Source of the DNA: Psychromonas sp. psych-6C06
Lineage (GTDB): Bacteria > Pseudomonadota > Gammaproteobacteria > Enterobacterales > Psychromonadaceae
Length of the DNA: 64,000 bases
Direction: 5' to 3'
Assembly (NCBI RefSeq): GCF_002835465.1
Contig: NZ_PIZM01000001.1
Coordinates: 496,001-560,000, forward strand
Shown here: positions 1-9,760 of the stretch, piece after piece
Layout of the letters: each line of letters starts with the position of its first letter
Numbering within the stretch: position 1 is the first letter of the stretch
Program-made: the position numbers and the translations under genes
The notes under the pieces: model-generated
The model's input: the letters and a program-made list of their open reading frames with translations, nothing else
What the model was told of the DNA's origin: nothing
Database searches by the model: none

Positions 1-492
1 TTTATAAAACCTAATTCTGCTATTTCAGATGTTATTATTAGTAATGTCGAAGAGCCCATTCATTACGAAGCGGAGATCTCCTTTGTTATTACCGATAACA
101 AAATATCGGCTGTAGGTGTTGGCTTAGATATGACTAAACGCGGTATACAGTCTGCGCTGAAAAATAAAGGATTACCTTGGGAACGTGCAAAAGCGTTTGA
201 TAATTCCGCGGTATTTAGCCCTTTTATTCCGTTCACTGGAGATGTTACTTCATTGTCAATGCGATTATTTATCAATGATCTTGAAACGCAACATGCAAAT
301 TACCCATTGATGATCAATAAACCCGAAGAGATTATTGATGAAGTAGGTACGTTTATGCGCTTTGAAGATGGAGATATTTTAATGACAGGTACCCCAAAAG
401 GGGTGGGTGTCGCTCACAAAGGTGACCGATTTAAGGGACAAGTTTTTTACAACGATAAGTTGTTACTTGAACAACATTGGACCGTATTATAA
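1..492 (+). CDS. Fumarylacetoacetate hydrolase (FAH) family protein, 5'-truncated
   Basis: The reading frame is open from the first base, so the start lies outside the window; 163 C-terminal residues are visible. The segment contains FIKPNSAI, HYEAEI, a VGLDMT stretch, WERAKAFDNSA and a MTGTPKGVG motif near the C-terminus. These are the metal- and substrate-binding signatures of the FAH fold seen in YcgM-type acylpyruvate hydrolases. Such enzymes cleave a C-C bond of 2,4-diketo acids in the cytosol. The family is clear but the exact substrate cannot be assigned. The stop codon overlaps a candidate -10 element for the downstream pheST leader. Confidence 0.85.
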   Translation, partial: FIKPNSAISDVIISNVEEPIHYEAEISFVITDNKISAVGVGLDMTKRGIQSALKNKGLPWERAKAFDNSAVFSPFIPFTGDVTSLSMRLFINDLETQHANYPLMINKPEEIIDEVGTFMRFEDGDILMTGTPKGVGVAHKGDRFKGQVFYNDKLLLEQHWTVL

Positions 493-493
493 T
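467..493 (+). promoter_or_regulatory. Candidate promoter for the pheST leader transcript
   Basis: TTGAAC (467-472) and a perfect TATAAT (488-493) are separated by 15 bp; shifting the -35 one base gives 16 bp. The -10 overlaps the stop codon of the upstream FAH-family gene. A start near position 500 would precede the Phe-rich leader and terminator at 505-653. The call is by eye and rests mainly on the perfect -10 and its location. Confidence 0.4.
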
Positions 494-504
494 CAGAGAG
501 ACAG

Positions 505-597
505 TTGCGAATATTCACCTCTTTAAGATTATTCGCATTTCATTTTGAAAACACACCATTTTTCATCGCTTTTTTCGCCTTTTTCCCCTTTTCGTAA
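505..597 (+). CDS. Candidate Phe-rich leader peptide of pheST (PheM-like)
   Basis: A 30-codon reading frame starts at TTG 505 and ends TAA 595-597. It encodes about eleven Phe residues, including the run PFFIAFFAFFPFS just before the stop. It lies upstream of an intrinsic terminator (628-653) and the pheS gene. This is the layout of the E. coli pheM attenuator, where scarce charged Phe-tRNA stalls the ribosome and prevents termination. The start is uncertain: no ATG is present. A second frame over the same bases, from ATT 558, reads IFHRFFRLFPLFVT then stop and resembles the end of E. coli PheM even more. Both frames are Phe-rich because the segment is T-rich. Confidence 0.4.
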   Translation: MRIFTSLRLFAFHFENTPFFIAFFAFFPFS

Positions 598-627
598 CAT
601 AACAGGGCTAGCCTTATCTCTCTGATT

Positions 628-653
628 TGCGTAAAATTACGCACTATTTTTTT
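628..653 (+). terminator. Intrinsic terminator, probable pheST attenuator
   Basis: The arms TGCGTAA (628-634) and TTACGCA (637-643) form a perfect inverted repeat, followed by seven T residues at 647-653. It lies 30 nt after the stop of the Phe-rich leader and 150 nt before pheS. The GGCTAGCC palindrome between leader and terminator could take part in an alternative structure. The location argues for attenuation rather than termination of the upstream gene. Confidence 0.6.
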
Positions 654-658
654 ATGTA

Positions 659-783
659 ATAGCAAATGTATTAAATTTGTGATTTGAAATTTCAATGTTA
701 AAAATATTCTGTATTGCATTTACCGTGTGGTAAATGCCATTGTTAACATTTGCAAACAATCAGTTATTTAATACATTTGCTAT
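659..783. repeat. 125-bp palindromic element between attenuator and pheS
   Basis: The outer arms ATAGCAAATGTATTAAAT (659-676) and its exact reverse complement (766-783) are 18 bp each. Nested inside is GCATTTACC-GTGT-GGTAAATGC (716-737), with partial pairing between AATGTTAA and TTAACATT. The whole segment can fold into one long hairpin. No T-run follows, so it is not a terminator. It could be a MITE-like insertion or a structured 5' leader of pheS. No second copy was noticed in this window. Confidence 0.75.
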
Positions 784-797
784 ATTAATCGAGATAA

Positions 798-1784
<987 letters not shown>

Positions 1785-1796
1785 GGGTTAAAAATA

Positions 1797-4184
1797 ATGA
1801 AATTTAGTGAAGCTTGGTTACGCGAGTGGGTTAACCCAGAAATTAGCAGTGCAGATTTACAACACCAAATTACGATGGCCGGCCTTGAAGTTGATGACGT
1901 TGATGCCGTTGCTGGTGAATTTACAAAAGTACTTGTCGGTGAAGTGGTTGAATGTGGCCAGCATCCAGATGCAGACAAACTACAGGTAACAAAAATCAAT
2001 ATCGGTGAAGATGAATTAATCGATATCGTATGTGGTGCAAAGAACTGTCGTTTAGGTCTTAAAGTAGCTGTTGCGGTAGTGGGTGCTGTATTACCAGGTG
2101 ATTTTAAAATTAAAAAAGCAAAACTACGCGGACAGCCATCATTTGGCATGTTATGTAGTGAATCTGAGCTGGGCATGGCAGAAAGTGCAGAGGGTATCAT
2201 TGAATTACCTTTAGATGCGCCAATTGGTCAATGTGTGCGTGAATACCTGCAACTTGACGATGTGACGATTGATGTTGATTTAACGGCAAACCGTGCAGAC
2301 TGTTTAGGTATCGCGGGCCTTGCGCGTGAAGTGGGCGTTTTAAACGCTATTTCAGCAACTGAGCCAACATGGGAAAATGTTGCCGTTTCAATTGATGATA
2401 CAGTTGCTATTAATCTGCAAGCGCCACAAGCATGTCCTCGTTACCTTGGCCGTGTTATTAAAGGCATTAATCAAGATGTTGCAACGCCACTTTGGATGGT
2501 TGAAAAACTGCGTCGTTGTGGTGTGCGCAGTGTCGATGCAGTGGTTGATATCACGCAATATGTATTACTTGAGTTTGGTCATCCAATGCACGCCTTTGAT
2601 CTTACTAAACTCGAAGGTGGCATTGAAGTGCGCCTTGCAGAGCAAGATGAAAAACTAACATTGTTAGATGGCAAAGAAGTTAAATTAAATGCCGACACTT
2701 TAGTGATTGCAGATCAATCTAAAGCGCTAGCAATGGCGGGTATTTTTGGTGGTCAGGACTCTGGTGTGCAACAGGGCACAACGGATATCTTCCTTGAAAG
2801 TGCATTTTTTGCACCGCTTGCAATCGCAGGTCGTGCACGTAGCTATGGTTTACATACCGATGCTTCTCATCGTTACGAGCGTGGTGTTGACCCCGTTTTA
2901 CAAGCTAAAGCAATGGAACGTGCGACGCAGTTATTGGTTGAAATTTGTGGTGGTTCGGTTGGCCCAATTACAGAAGCTGTTAGTAATGAAAACCTACCTA
3001 AGCAGGCAACCATTACTCTAACACGCGTTAAATTAGATCGTTTAATTGGTCATGTTGTAGAAGATGCGCGTGTAACAGAGATTCTGACGCAGCTCGGTTG
3101 TGACGTTGAAACAACAGAAAACAGCTGGACCGTGGTGGCGCCAACTTATCGTTTCGACATGGAAATTGAAGAAGACTTAATTGAAGAAGTTGCGCGTGTA
3201 TACGGTTATAACAATATTCCGAATATTGCTCCACAGGCTGCATTAACAATGCCCGCGCACAATGAAGCTGCACTGAAACTTTCTAAAATTCGTGATGTAT
3301 TAGTAAACCGTGAATTTAATGAAGCGATCACGTATAGCTTTGTTGACCCTGACAAGCAATTAAAACTGCACCCTGAAGCGGATGCATTGATTCTGCCACA
3401 TCCAATCTCTAAAGATATGTCAGCGATGCGTGTGAGCTTATTAACAGGTTTATTAGAGAGTGTTTCTAAAAACCAAAAGCGTCAACAGCCACGAGTGCGT
3501 TTGTTTGAAACCGGTTTACGTTTTGTTAAAGATGAAAATGCCGAAAATGGTATTAATCAACAAGCAATGTTAGCCGGTGTAATTATTGGCAATTTGAACG
3601 AGCAACACTGGGATCTCGAATCTCGTAATGTTGATTTTTTTGACTTAAAAGCAGATTTAGAAAGTGTCTTAGACCTTTGTGTTGATAGCACTAATTTTGA
3701 ATTTAAAGCTGAAACACACAGTGCACTTCACCCAGGACAGTCGGCTGGCATATACCGCAATGGTAAGCACATCGGTTACATTGGTGCATTGCATCCAAAC
3801 CATGTTAAGCCTTTTGCAATTAAAGGTACGCCAATCGTATTTGAAGTCCTGCTCGATGCAATTAGTACACGCCAATTGCCAGAGGCGGGCGATATATCTA
3901 AGTTCCCTGCAAACCATCGAGATTTAGCTTTTGTTGTAGATAAAAAGGTTGATGCAGGTAAGGTCTTAAAATTTATAGATAAAATTGGCGGAACCCAATT
4001 AGTTGGCTTAAACTTATTTGACGTATATGAAGGGCAAGGCGTAATTGAAGGTAATAAAAGCTTAGCAATAGGTTTAATCTTACAAGACACGACGCGCACT
4101 TTAGAAGAGCAGGAGATTGCTGATAGTGTTAACGCTATTGTAGAAGCGGTTTCTAAAGAGTTTAATGCATCTTTGAGAGAATAA
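1797..4184 (+). CDS. pheT: Phenylalanyl-tRNA synthetase beta subunit
   Basis: This is the 795-residue partner of PheS and carries the editing and tRNA-anticodon functions. An EMAP-type tRNA-binding domain occupies about residues 40-150 ([15 protein letters not shown]). B3/B4 editing and B5 domains follow. The C-terminal ferredoxin-like anticodon-binding domain starts around residue 700 ([15 protein letters not shown]). The full-length family architecture is intact. It is the middle gene of pheS-pheT-ihfA, with only 3 bp before ihfA. Confidence 0.98.
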   Translation: MKFSEAWLREWVNPEISSADLQHQITMAGLEVDDVDAVAGEFTKVLVGEVVECGQHPDADKLQVTKINIGEDELIDIVCGAKNCRLGLKVAVAVVGAVLPGDFKIKKAKLRGQPSFGMLCSESELGMAESAEGIIELPLDAPIGQCVREYLQLDDVTIDVDLTANRADCLGIAGLAREVGVLNAISATEPTWENVAVSIDDTVAINLQAPQACPRYLGRVIKGINQDVATPLWMVEKLRRCGVRSVDAVVDITQYVLLEFGHPMHAFDLTKLEGGIEVRLAEQDEKLTLLDGKEVKLNADTLVIADQSKALAMAGIFGGQDSGVQQGTTDIFLESAFFAPLAIAGRARSYGLHTDASHRYERGVDPVLQAKAMERATQLLVEICGGSVGPITEAVSNENLPKQATITLTRVKLDRLIGHVVEDARVTEILTQLGCDVETTENSWTVVAPTYRFDMEIEEDLIEEVARVYGYNNIPNIAPQAALTMPAHNEAALKLSKIRDVLVNREFNEAITYSFVDPDKQLKLHPEADALILPHPISKDMSAMRVSLLTGLLESVSKNQKRQQPRVRLFETGLRFVKDENAENGINQQAMLAGVIIGNLNEQHWDLESRNVDFFDLKADLESVLDLCVDSTNFEFKAETHSALHPGQSAGIYRNGKHIGYIGALHPNHVKPFAIKGTPIVFEVLLDAISTRQLPEAGDISKFPANHRDLAFVVDKKVDAGKVLKFIDKIGGTQLVGLNLFDVYEGQGVIEGNKSLAIGLILQDTTRTLEEQEIADSVNAIVEAVSKEFNASLRE

Positions 4185-4187
4185 TTT

Positions 4188-4496
4188 ATGGCACTGACTA
4201 AAGCTGAAATAGCGCTACATTTATCACAAGAAGTAGGTCTAAGCAAACGAGACGCAAAAGAGTTTGTTGAGTCCTTTTTTGAAGAGATCAAATCGACCTT
4301 AGCCAATGGAGAGCCCGTTAAAATCTCTGGCTTTGGTGGGTTTGAGCTTAAAGATAAAAGTGAACGCCCTGGTCGTAACCCGAAAACCGGTGAAGATATT
4401 CCAATTGCAGCACGACGCGTTGTAACATTTAGAGCGGGGCAAAAGCTCAAAGAGTTAGTCGAAGAAAATTTACCCGACACACCTCAAAACGGATAA
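4188..4496 (+). CDS. ihfA: Integration host factor subunit alpha
   Basis: This 102-residue HU/IHF-family protein forms the IHF heterodimer with IhfB, which bends DNA at specific sites in recombination, replication and transcription. The signature [21 protein letters not shown] covers the beta-arm tip with the intercalating Pro, followed by [17 protein letters not shown]. Its position immediately after pheT matches the conserved pheST-ihfA operon of gammaproteobacteria. That context distinguishes it from HU. A strong terminator follows. Confidence 0.97.
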   Translation: MALTKAEIALHLSQEVGLSKRDAKEFVESFFEEIKSTLANGEPVKISGFGGFELKDKSERPGRNPKTGEDIPIAARRVVTFRAGQKLKELVEENLPDTPQNG

Positions 4497-4522
4497 TTTT
4501 CTAGTTAAATTTTCAAACTGTT

Positions 4523-4548
4523 AAAAAAGTCGCATTGCGGCTTTTTTT
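4523..4548 (+). terminator. Intrinsic terminator after ihfA
   Basis: An A-tract, the stem GTCGC/GCGGC around a short ATT loop, and seven T residues (4542-4548) lie 27 bp after the ihfA stop. This ends the pheS-pheT-ihfA transcript. Confidence 0.85.
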
Positions 4549-4648
4549 ATGCATTTTTTTTATGAACTGTGACGCATCTTTTTTTCCTAATTTCCCTACA
4601 ATAAATGCCATTATTTAACAAATTTAACATTTATATAAGGGGAACCTT

Positions 4649-5377
4649 TTGCCTTTAAATCAATATAAAAAAATCGTGGTACTCACTGGTGCAGGCGTCT
4701 CTGCTGAATCAGGTATTCGTACATTTCGAGACAAAGATGGTTTATGGGAAAAGTATAAGCTGGAGGATGTTGCTACATTAGAAGGCTATAAAAAAAATCC
4801 AGAACTGGTGTTAGATTTCTATAATAAACGTCGTAAAGACTTTTGTACTGGTGATGTTGAACCTAATGCTGCTCACTATGCTTTAGCGGAATTAGAGGAA
4901 AATTTTCAAGGCGAGTTTTTATTAGTGACGCAAAATATTGATAATTTACACGAACAGGCGGGTTCTAAAAATGTGATTCATATGCATGGTGAGTTATTAA
5001 AAGCACGTTGCCCGAAAACCAATCAAGTGATTAATTGGTTAGATGATATGAGTAATAATGATCTTTGTCACTGTTGCCAGTACCCTGAAAACCTTAGACC
5101 GCATATTGTTTGGTTTGGGGAAATGCCACTCGGTTTAGATATTATTTACCATCACCTTTCTCAGGCAGATCTGTTTATTGCAATTGGCACCTCTGGCACG
5201 GTCTACCCTGCTGCCGGCTTCGTGGAAGAAGCTAAAAGTGTAGGGGCTTATTCCATCGAAGTGAATCTAGAAGCGAGTGAAATTCATAGCCATTTTGATA
5301 AAATTGAACAGGGTAAAGCGACACAAGTTGTACCACTTATCGTCGATAAGCTTTTGTCAGCTAAATCATTAGCATAA
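4649..5377 (+). CDS. cobB: NAD-dependent protein deacylase, sirtuin CobB
   Basis: This class III sirtuin of 242 residues removes acetyl and succinyl groups from lysines using NAD. It shows [10 protein letters not shown] (about residues 14-23), [11 protein letters not shown] and the catalytic His of HMHGELL (His113). Zinc ligands are RC near residue 121 and CHCC near 150. Tyr58 and Arg61 reproduce the Y-x-x-R pair that marks desuccinylase activity in E. coli CobB. The start is TTG 4649, chosen because AAGGGGAA sits 4 bp upstream and no ATG is available before the Rossmann motif. It appears to be its own transcription unit. Confidence 0.95.
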   Translation: MPLNQYKKIVVLTGAGVSAESGIRTFRDKDGLWEKYKLEDVATLEGYKKNPELVLDFYNKRRKDFCTGDVEPNAAHYALAELEENFQGEFLLVTQNIDNLHEQAGSKNVIHMHGELLKARCPKTNQVINWLDDMSNNDLCHCCQYPENLRPHIVWFGEMPLGLDIIYHHLSQADLFIAIGTSGTVYPAAGFVEEAKSVGAYSIEVNLEASEIHSHFDKIEQGKATQVVPLIVDKLLSAKSLA

Positions 5378-5432
5378 ACGCTAAAATTCGTTACAATGTG
5401 GGCTTATTAACTATTAAGGCCTGTCGCTTGTT

Positions 5433-6245
5433 ATGAACAAAACCCATTTTGTATTAGGGGGTGATCTTAAAAAATCACTCACCGAAGGTTACACCCTCGA
5501 CTTTAAACAACTCTTCAAAGATGCATTTGTCATCACTCGTAAACATTTTTTGCCCTTGATTGTTGCTTGTTTGGTGACGGTCGCGATTGTTGCTCTGCTC
5601 TATACACTTAGCTTCGAAGCATTATCAAGCCTGAGTGATACCAATCAAACTATTGTTAATTTTATTTTTAGCTCCTTTATTGTGACGCCTTTGGTGACAG
5701 GCTTACAAATGATGGGGATTCATCATGCGATTGGTATTAAAACGCGCTCTATGGATCTATTTAATTTCTTTAATATTATTTTAAAATTGGCTTTAGGCAG
5801 TGTGATTATTAATATCATTGTTTATGTTTCAAGTGTTTTACTTAGCCAGTTGTTAGGGGATATTGGTTTACAACTTTCAATCATTGTAATGCTGTATTTA
5901 AACATGGCATTCTGTATGGTCTACCCACTGATTGCAGAGAAAAAAATTGCCCCTCAACTTGCAATAAAATTATCTTTTAAGCTCATTAATAAAAACCTTC
6001 GTCAGTTCACTTTCCTATTTATGACACTTGGTTTACTTGGCTTTATTGCTATTTTACCATCAGGTATTGGCCTGTTTTTCTTTATTCCTTTCTATTTTAA
6101 TATTATGGGAATCGTGTATCGCCAAATGTGTGGCGTAGGCGTAGTTGCGACTGAAGTGACAGAAAATACTGATCAAAATGATTCATCTACCGAACAAAAT
6201 TCGAACAATGATGATTCAAAAAATAACACTGATTTCGAGGCCTAA
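5433..6245 (+). CDS. Multi-pass inner-membrane protein of unknown function
   Basis: The protein has 270 residues with about five to six hydrophobic segments, roughly at 38-58, 72-95, 110-140, 150-170 and 190-235. A short cytosolic N-terminus precedes them and the tail is rich in Asn, Asp and Ser. No enzymatic motif is visible. It resembles conserved marine gammaproteobacterial membrane proteins loosely like YciC, but I cannot name the family with confidence. The next gene starts 1 bp after its stop, so the two form an operon and may act together at the envelope. Confidence 0.8.
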   Translation: MNKTHFVLGGDLKKSLTEGYTLDFKQLFKDAFVITRKHFLPLIVACLVTVAIVALLYTLSFEALSSLSDTNQTIVNFIFSSFIVTPLVTGLQMMGIHHAIGIKTRSMDLFNFFNIILKLALGSVIINIIVYVSSVLLSQLLGDIGLQLSIIVMLYLNMAFCMVYPLIAEKKIAPQLAIKLSFKLINKNLRQFTFLFMTLGLLGFIAILPSGIGLFFFIPFYFNIMGIVYRQMCGVGVVATEVTENTDQNDSSTEQNSNNDDSKNNTDFEA

Positions 6246-6246
6246 A

Positions 6247-6882
6247 ATGCGATTTTTATTGCTATTTATTTCAATTTTCGTAAGCCAAAATGCATTTTCA
6301 TCTACCTTAAAACTCGATTACTCTTTGTTTTTTGGCTACATGAAAACACTTTATAAATTAGATTATCAAGATGTTACTACCGCATTTTATCTAGTGCAGC
6401 CATCGGGTGAGAGTTGCACAATTAAAAAAGCAGAGTTAGTAGTTGATGAGAAAAGAGATCCGATTGAGTTCCAATCAGAAGGGCGTTTATTACCTTTCTT
6501 TTCCGATCAGCACCGTAAAGATGGTGGGGTTATCTATGTTACTACTGCGGAAAATCAAAACTGTGCATTACAAGTCACTCTAATGGCAAAAGAATCACAA
6601 TTAGATGCTTTGACATTTGCAAAACTAACTCTTATAAGCGAACAACTTGAAGGGGTACTGCGAAAAAATGCCGGCATGATTGGCCGTTATTTCTTACCAA
6701 CTTATCAAGGACTTCGCTTTAAATTAGCCTCTCCAATCAGCGCTGATAGCGCGTTGAAACTCGGTTACAGCGTTGCAGATAACGGCGACCTTTTGATTAG
6801 CAATAAGCGAATAAACGCAACGCAAGTGACAGAATTAATTCCTTATCAGGTGCTACGTATCACACCTTGGATTGTTAAATAA
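6247..6882 (+). CDS. Secreted DUF2987-like protein
   Basis: The protein has 211 residues. The start ATG 6247 gives a clean signal peptide (MRFLLLFISIFVSQNAFSS), whereas longer in-frame starts only add sequence overlapping the upstream gene. The mature part contains FFGYMKTLYKLDYQDVTTAFY, RLLPFFSD and KDGGVIYVTT, which I associate with DUF2987, a periplasmic family of Shewanella and Vibrio relatives with no known function. Two cysteines (SCTIKK and NCALQV) could form a disulfide. It is coupled to the membrane protein just upstream. Confidence 0.8.
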   Translation: MRFLLLFISIFVSQNAFSSTLKLDYSLFFGYMKTLYKLDYQDVTTAFYLVQPSGESCTIKKAELVVDEKRDPIEFQSEGRLLPFFSDQHRKDGGVIYVTTAENQNCALQVTLMAKESQLDALTFAKLTLISEQLEGVLRKNAGMIGRYFLPTYQGLRFKLASPISADSALKLGYSVADNGDLLISNKRINATQVTELIPYQVLRITPWIVK

Positions 6883-7098
6883 CGTATAAATTTATATTCA
6901 AACTAACAATGCGTACTTTTTATCTGAGGTGGAATTGATTAAGTACGCTAACCTAATGAACATTGACTCAGAAACGAAATCTGCTAATCATACTTGCTTG
7001 TAGAATTACGACGATTAATTCATATTTTTAAAATATTAACCCACCATGCTTACTCTAACTCAGAGCTAAATACAGAGTGTTTAATCGAACGTTTTTAT

Positions 7099-7264
7099 AT
7101 TATATCAAATCCATTAAATAACTGATCAATCTTACTTGTTAAAAAAAGCTATTTCAGCGTTAAAAATTTCGCAAAGGGAACAGCCATTTACATCAATTTT
7201 CGCCTTTAACTAACTCCTTTTTCCTACGTAATATTTGATCACTATATTAACGGAATTGGTATTA
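7099..7264 (-). repeat. MITE-like element, subfamily A (copy 1)
   Basis: An imperfect copy of the window-wide repeat, ending in GGAATTGGTA. Its core, with ACGTAATATTTGATCA and TTTCAGCGTTAAAAATTTCG, closely matches the copies at 22498, 35307 and 61829. It lies in the 660-bp gap between the DUF2987 gene and gph. The remaining 6883-7098 stretch of that gap shows no gene. Confidence 0.85.
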
Positions 7265-7302
7265 CAGTCGACTATCTATGATAGTTGCATAAACCGTTAA
7301 TG

Positions 7303-7395
7303 AGCGAGAAGGGCAACATGTGTTGACCTCGTCAATTGCCACAAATAGCCTCAAACTTGTTGAAAAATAAACTCGCTAGATCAACCATCTCCATT
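7303..7395 (+). ncRNA. Possible structured small RNA or repeat (copy 1 of 2)
   Basis: This segment shares a pattern with 59208-59285: TTGACCTxGTCAA, then an AT-rich spacer, then a hairpin closed by GTTGA/TCAAC around an AAAAATAAACTCG loop. The two copies differ in the stem but keep it pairable. Here a terminator-like hairpin with a T-rich tail follows at 7397-7442. A small transcript of about 130 nt upstream of gph is therefore possible. A mobile repeat is the alternative. Confidence 0.3.
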
Positions 7396-7396
7396 C

Positions 7397-7442
7397 CACT
7401 ATATTTTTGAATTCCTTAAAAAAATAGTGTCATTTATTTTTT
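7397..7442 (+). terminator. Terminator-like hairpin upstream of gph
   Basis: CACTATATTTTT (7397-7408) pairs with AAAAAAATAGTG (7418-7429), followed by a T-rich tail ending in six T's. It ends either the DUF2987 operon, 500 bp upstream, or the putative small RNA at 7303-7395. Confidence 0.4.
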
Positions 7443-7545
7443 AAACTATTCTTTAATATCAATGATTTAAGTGCACTATGTTTTATGGCAAAAGCATAAA
7501 CAATTCGGTAGTATAACTACTTATTCATTGGTAAAGGTTAACGTT

Positions 7546-8253
7546 TTGAAATTTAATAATAAACAGGTCATTTTATTTGATCTTGATGGTACTTTAATCG
7601 ATAGCGCACCTGATTTAGCTTTAGCGATTAACCATATGTTAACGTCACTTGGCAGAGAAACATTCAGTGATGATCTTATTCGTTCATGGGTTGGTAATGG
7701 TGCACAAGTAATTGTTAAGCGAGGCTTATCAGGTAAAGCTGATTATGATGACGCGGATATTGATGTCGCTTTATTTGACAAATCATTGGAAATATTTCTT
7801 AACTTCTATGCAAATAACCTTTGTGTAGATACAGTGACTTATCCTAATGTTCGTTCTACGTTGAAAATATTAAAAGCACAGGGTTATCGATTAGTTATTG
7901 TTACCAATAAGCCTTTTGATTTTATAGAGCCTATTTTAGATGGCTTACAGCTTGATGGTTTGTTTGAACTTTGTTTAGGTGGTGACAGTTTACCTGTTCG
8001 TAAACCTGATCCATTGCCACTTTTACATGTGTGTAGCAAACTAGGTGTAACGCCTGAAGAGTGCGTGATGGTAGGTGACTCTAAAAATGATATCTTAGCC
8101 GCTAACGCTGCCAATATGCAAAGTATTGGTCTTACCTATGGATATAATTACGGTGAAGATATTGGTGAGCATAATCCTGATGCCGTATTTTCAGACTTTG
8201 CAGATATCATTGCGCCGTTTGCAGTGACTAATCAGTATGATCTTGTGGAATAA
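7546..8253 (+). CDS. gph: Phosphoglycolate phosphatase, HAD superfamily
   Basis: This enzyme dephosphorylates 2-phosphoglycolate, a product of oxidative DNA repair, in the cytosol. HAD motif I is LFDLDGTLIDSAPDLA near the N-terminus. Motif II is VIVTNK, and motif III/IV is RKPDPLPL with MVGDSKNDILAA. I chose TTG 7546, with AAAGG about 8 bp upstream, giving 235 residues. A GTG at 7471 would add 25 poorly conserved residues. Unlike E. coli there is no rpe or trpS beside it. The next gene starts 6 bp later, so the FAD enzyme is probably co-transcribed. Confidence 0.88.
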   Translation: MKFNNKQVILFDLDGTLIDSAPDLALAINHMLTSLGRETFSDDLIRSWVGNGAQVIVKRGLSGKADYDDADIDVALFDKSLEIFLNFYANNLCVDTVTYPNVRSTLKILKAQGYRLVIVTNKPFDFIEPILDGLQLDGLFELCLGGDSLPVRKPDPLPLLHVCSKLGVTPEECVMVGDSKNDILAANAANMQSIGLTYGYNYGEDIGEHNPDAVFSDFADIIAPFAVTNQYDLVE

Positions 8254-8259
8254 ATTTTT

Positions 8260-9717
8260 ATGAGTAACACGATTCAGAACACTTTAAAGCAACCTAAAAT
8301 CGGTATTGTCGGCGGTGGTGTTGCGGGGGCCACCGTTGCCCTCAGCTTAGGTGAACTCGGATTAGATGTCACCCTAATAGAAAAAGGACCGACGCTTGTC
8401 AATGGTCCTCCGATTTGCCACTTACATGCCGGCGGTAACCTATACCGAGAAATATCTGAGCAACAGTGTCTGACGTTGTTAAACGAGTCGATCGAATTGT
8501 TACGTATATATCCGCATAGTATTGATTATCGTCCAACCATAGTTGCAGTTCCAACTAATGATAAAGGTGAGCCTGAAAATCTTTTCTCTCGTCTTGAAAA
8601 GCTTCGTCAAGAGTATCAGCGTTTAGTTAATATTGACCCTAAAAATAGGGTGCTGGGAGAGCCTGAAGATTACTTTAAAATTTTTACTCGCGAGGAAGTT
8701 GAAGCATTAAAAAATAAACCAATTGTTACTATGCCTGATTCGCTTGAAGAGTGGATGATTCCGGTTGCACATCATGTCGATTTATCGCAATTAAAGTTTC
8801 CAATTATTATGGTTCAAGAGTATGGGGTAAACCTATTTAGATTAGCCGCCAGCGCTGAACTAACTCTTCAAAAATTTACAAACTGTAATATTTTGACTAG
8901 TAGTAAAGTGGTGCAGGTAACCCAAAAAAATGACCAATGGCTGGTTGAATATCAACATCAGGGCGCCTCACATCATTGCGAATTTGATTTTTTGATTAAT
9001 GCAGCAGGTTTTAGGACGGGTATGGTTGATGATATGCTCGGGTTTTCACGTAAACGACTCGTAGAGTTTAAAGCTGCCTATGTGACGCAATGGCAAGGTA
9101 ATGACAGCATTTGGCCTGAGCTTGTCTTCTTTGGCGAGCGAGGCACGCCAAACGGCATGGCACAATTTACTCCTTACCCAGATGGTTACTATCAATTACA
9201 CGGCATGACTGAATCAATCACTTTATTTGATAAAGGGTTAGTTGAAAGTTCAGAAAGTAGTGCGCAACCCGAACTACCGGATCACCTTATTAGCAAGATT
9301 GATCAAGGTTGGCCTACACAAGAAACAGAGCTTCGTACACAAAAAGCTATTGACCACATTGGTCGTTTTATCCCTGAATATCGAAGACAGGCAAAGGTTA
9401 GTGCTAAACCTCTATACGGAGCGCAGCAAATTCCTGGAGAAGATGCTGATTTACGTGCAGCCGGCGTTTCTTTTGTTGGTGATAACTATGCCCGCTGTGA
9501 GATTGTTAAAGCTTCCTCTGCACCAAGTGTGGCCAAAGAGATCATAAAGCAATTTGTTCATCTGGGGAACTTGGATGATACACACTTAGATAGACTGACA
9601 TTGTCAGCAACTCATTCGCTGTTAAATAAAGATATTGAGCACTACGCACAAGAAATCTGTGTAATGCGCCAATACCCGCGTTCTTTAGCAAAGTGTAATG
9701 TCAATTATAAAGGATAA
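8260..9717 (+). CDS. FAD-dependent oxidoreductase of unknown substrate
   Basis: The protein has 485 residues. The N-terminal dinucleotide-binding fold IGIVGGGVAGATVALSLGELG is followed by an acidic strand end (TLIEKG), typical of FAD binding in the DAO/GR2 group. A second FAD segment (FLINAAGFRTGM) lies near residue 250, and a C-terminal VGDNYARCEIVKASSAP stretch near 410. No signal peptide or membrane segment is seen. It follows gph by 6 bp. Conserved homologues occur in marine gammaproteobacteria to my knowledge, but the substrate is unknown to me. Confidence 0.75.
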   Translation: MSNTIQNTLKQPKIGIVGGGVAGATVALSLGELGLDVTLIEKGPTLVNGPPICHLHAGGNLYREISEQQCLTLLNESIELLRIYPHSIDYRPTIVAVPTNDKGEPENLFSRLEKLRQEYQRLVNIDPKNRVLGEPEDYFKIFTREEVEALKNKPIVTMPDSLEEWMIPVAHHVDLSQLKFPIIMVQEYGVNLFRLAASAELTLQKFTNCNILTSSKVVQVTQKNDQWLVEYQHQGASHHCEFDFLINAAGFRTGMVDDMLGFSRKRLVEFKAAYVTQWQGNDSIWPELVFFGERGTPNGMAQFTPYPDGYYQLHGMTESITLFDKGLVESSESSAQPELPDHLISKIDQGWPTQETELRTQKAIDHIGRFIPEYRRQAKVSAKPLYGAQQIPGEDADLRAAGVSFVGDNYARCEIVKASSAPSVAKEIIKQFVHLGNLDDTHLDRLTLSATHSLLNKDIEHYAQEICVMRQYPRSLAKCNVNYKG

Positions 9718-9724
9718 ATAATGG

Positions 9725-9760
9725 ATGATAGGGCACTTAAAATCCATGCTGTCCTATCAT
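9725..9760. terminator. Hairpin between convergent genes
   Basis: ATGATAGGGCA (9725-9735) pairs with TGTCCTATCAT (9750-9760) over 11 positions with one G-T pair. The right arm is inside the 3' end of the dGTPase gene. It sits exactly where the two convergent transcripts meet and could act in both directions, although T-runs are weak. Confidence 0.5.

Noticed and set aside
3776-4480. 234-residue minus-strand frame opposite pheT and ihfA
   Set aside because: Entirely antisense to two certain genes; the Ser/Thr/Pro-rich translation is typical of a shadow frame.
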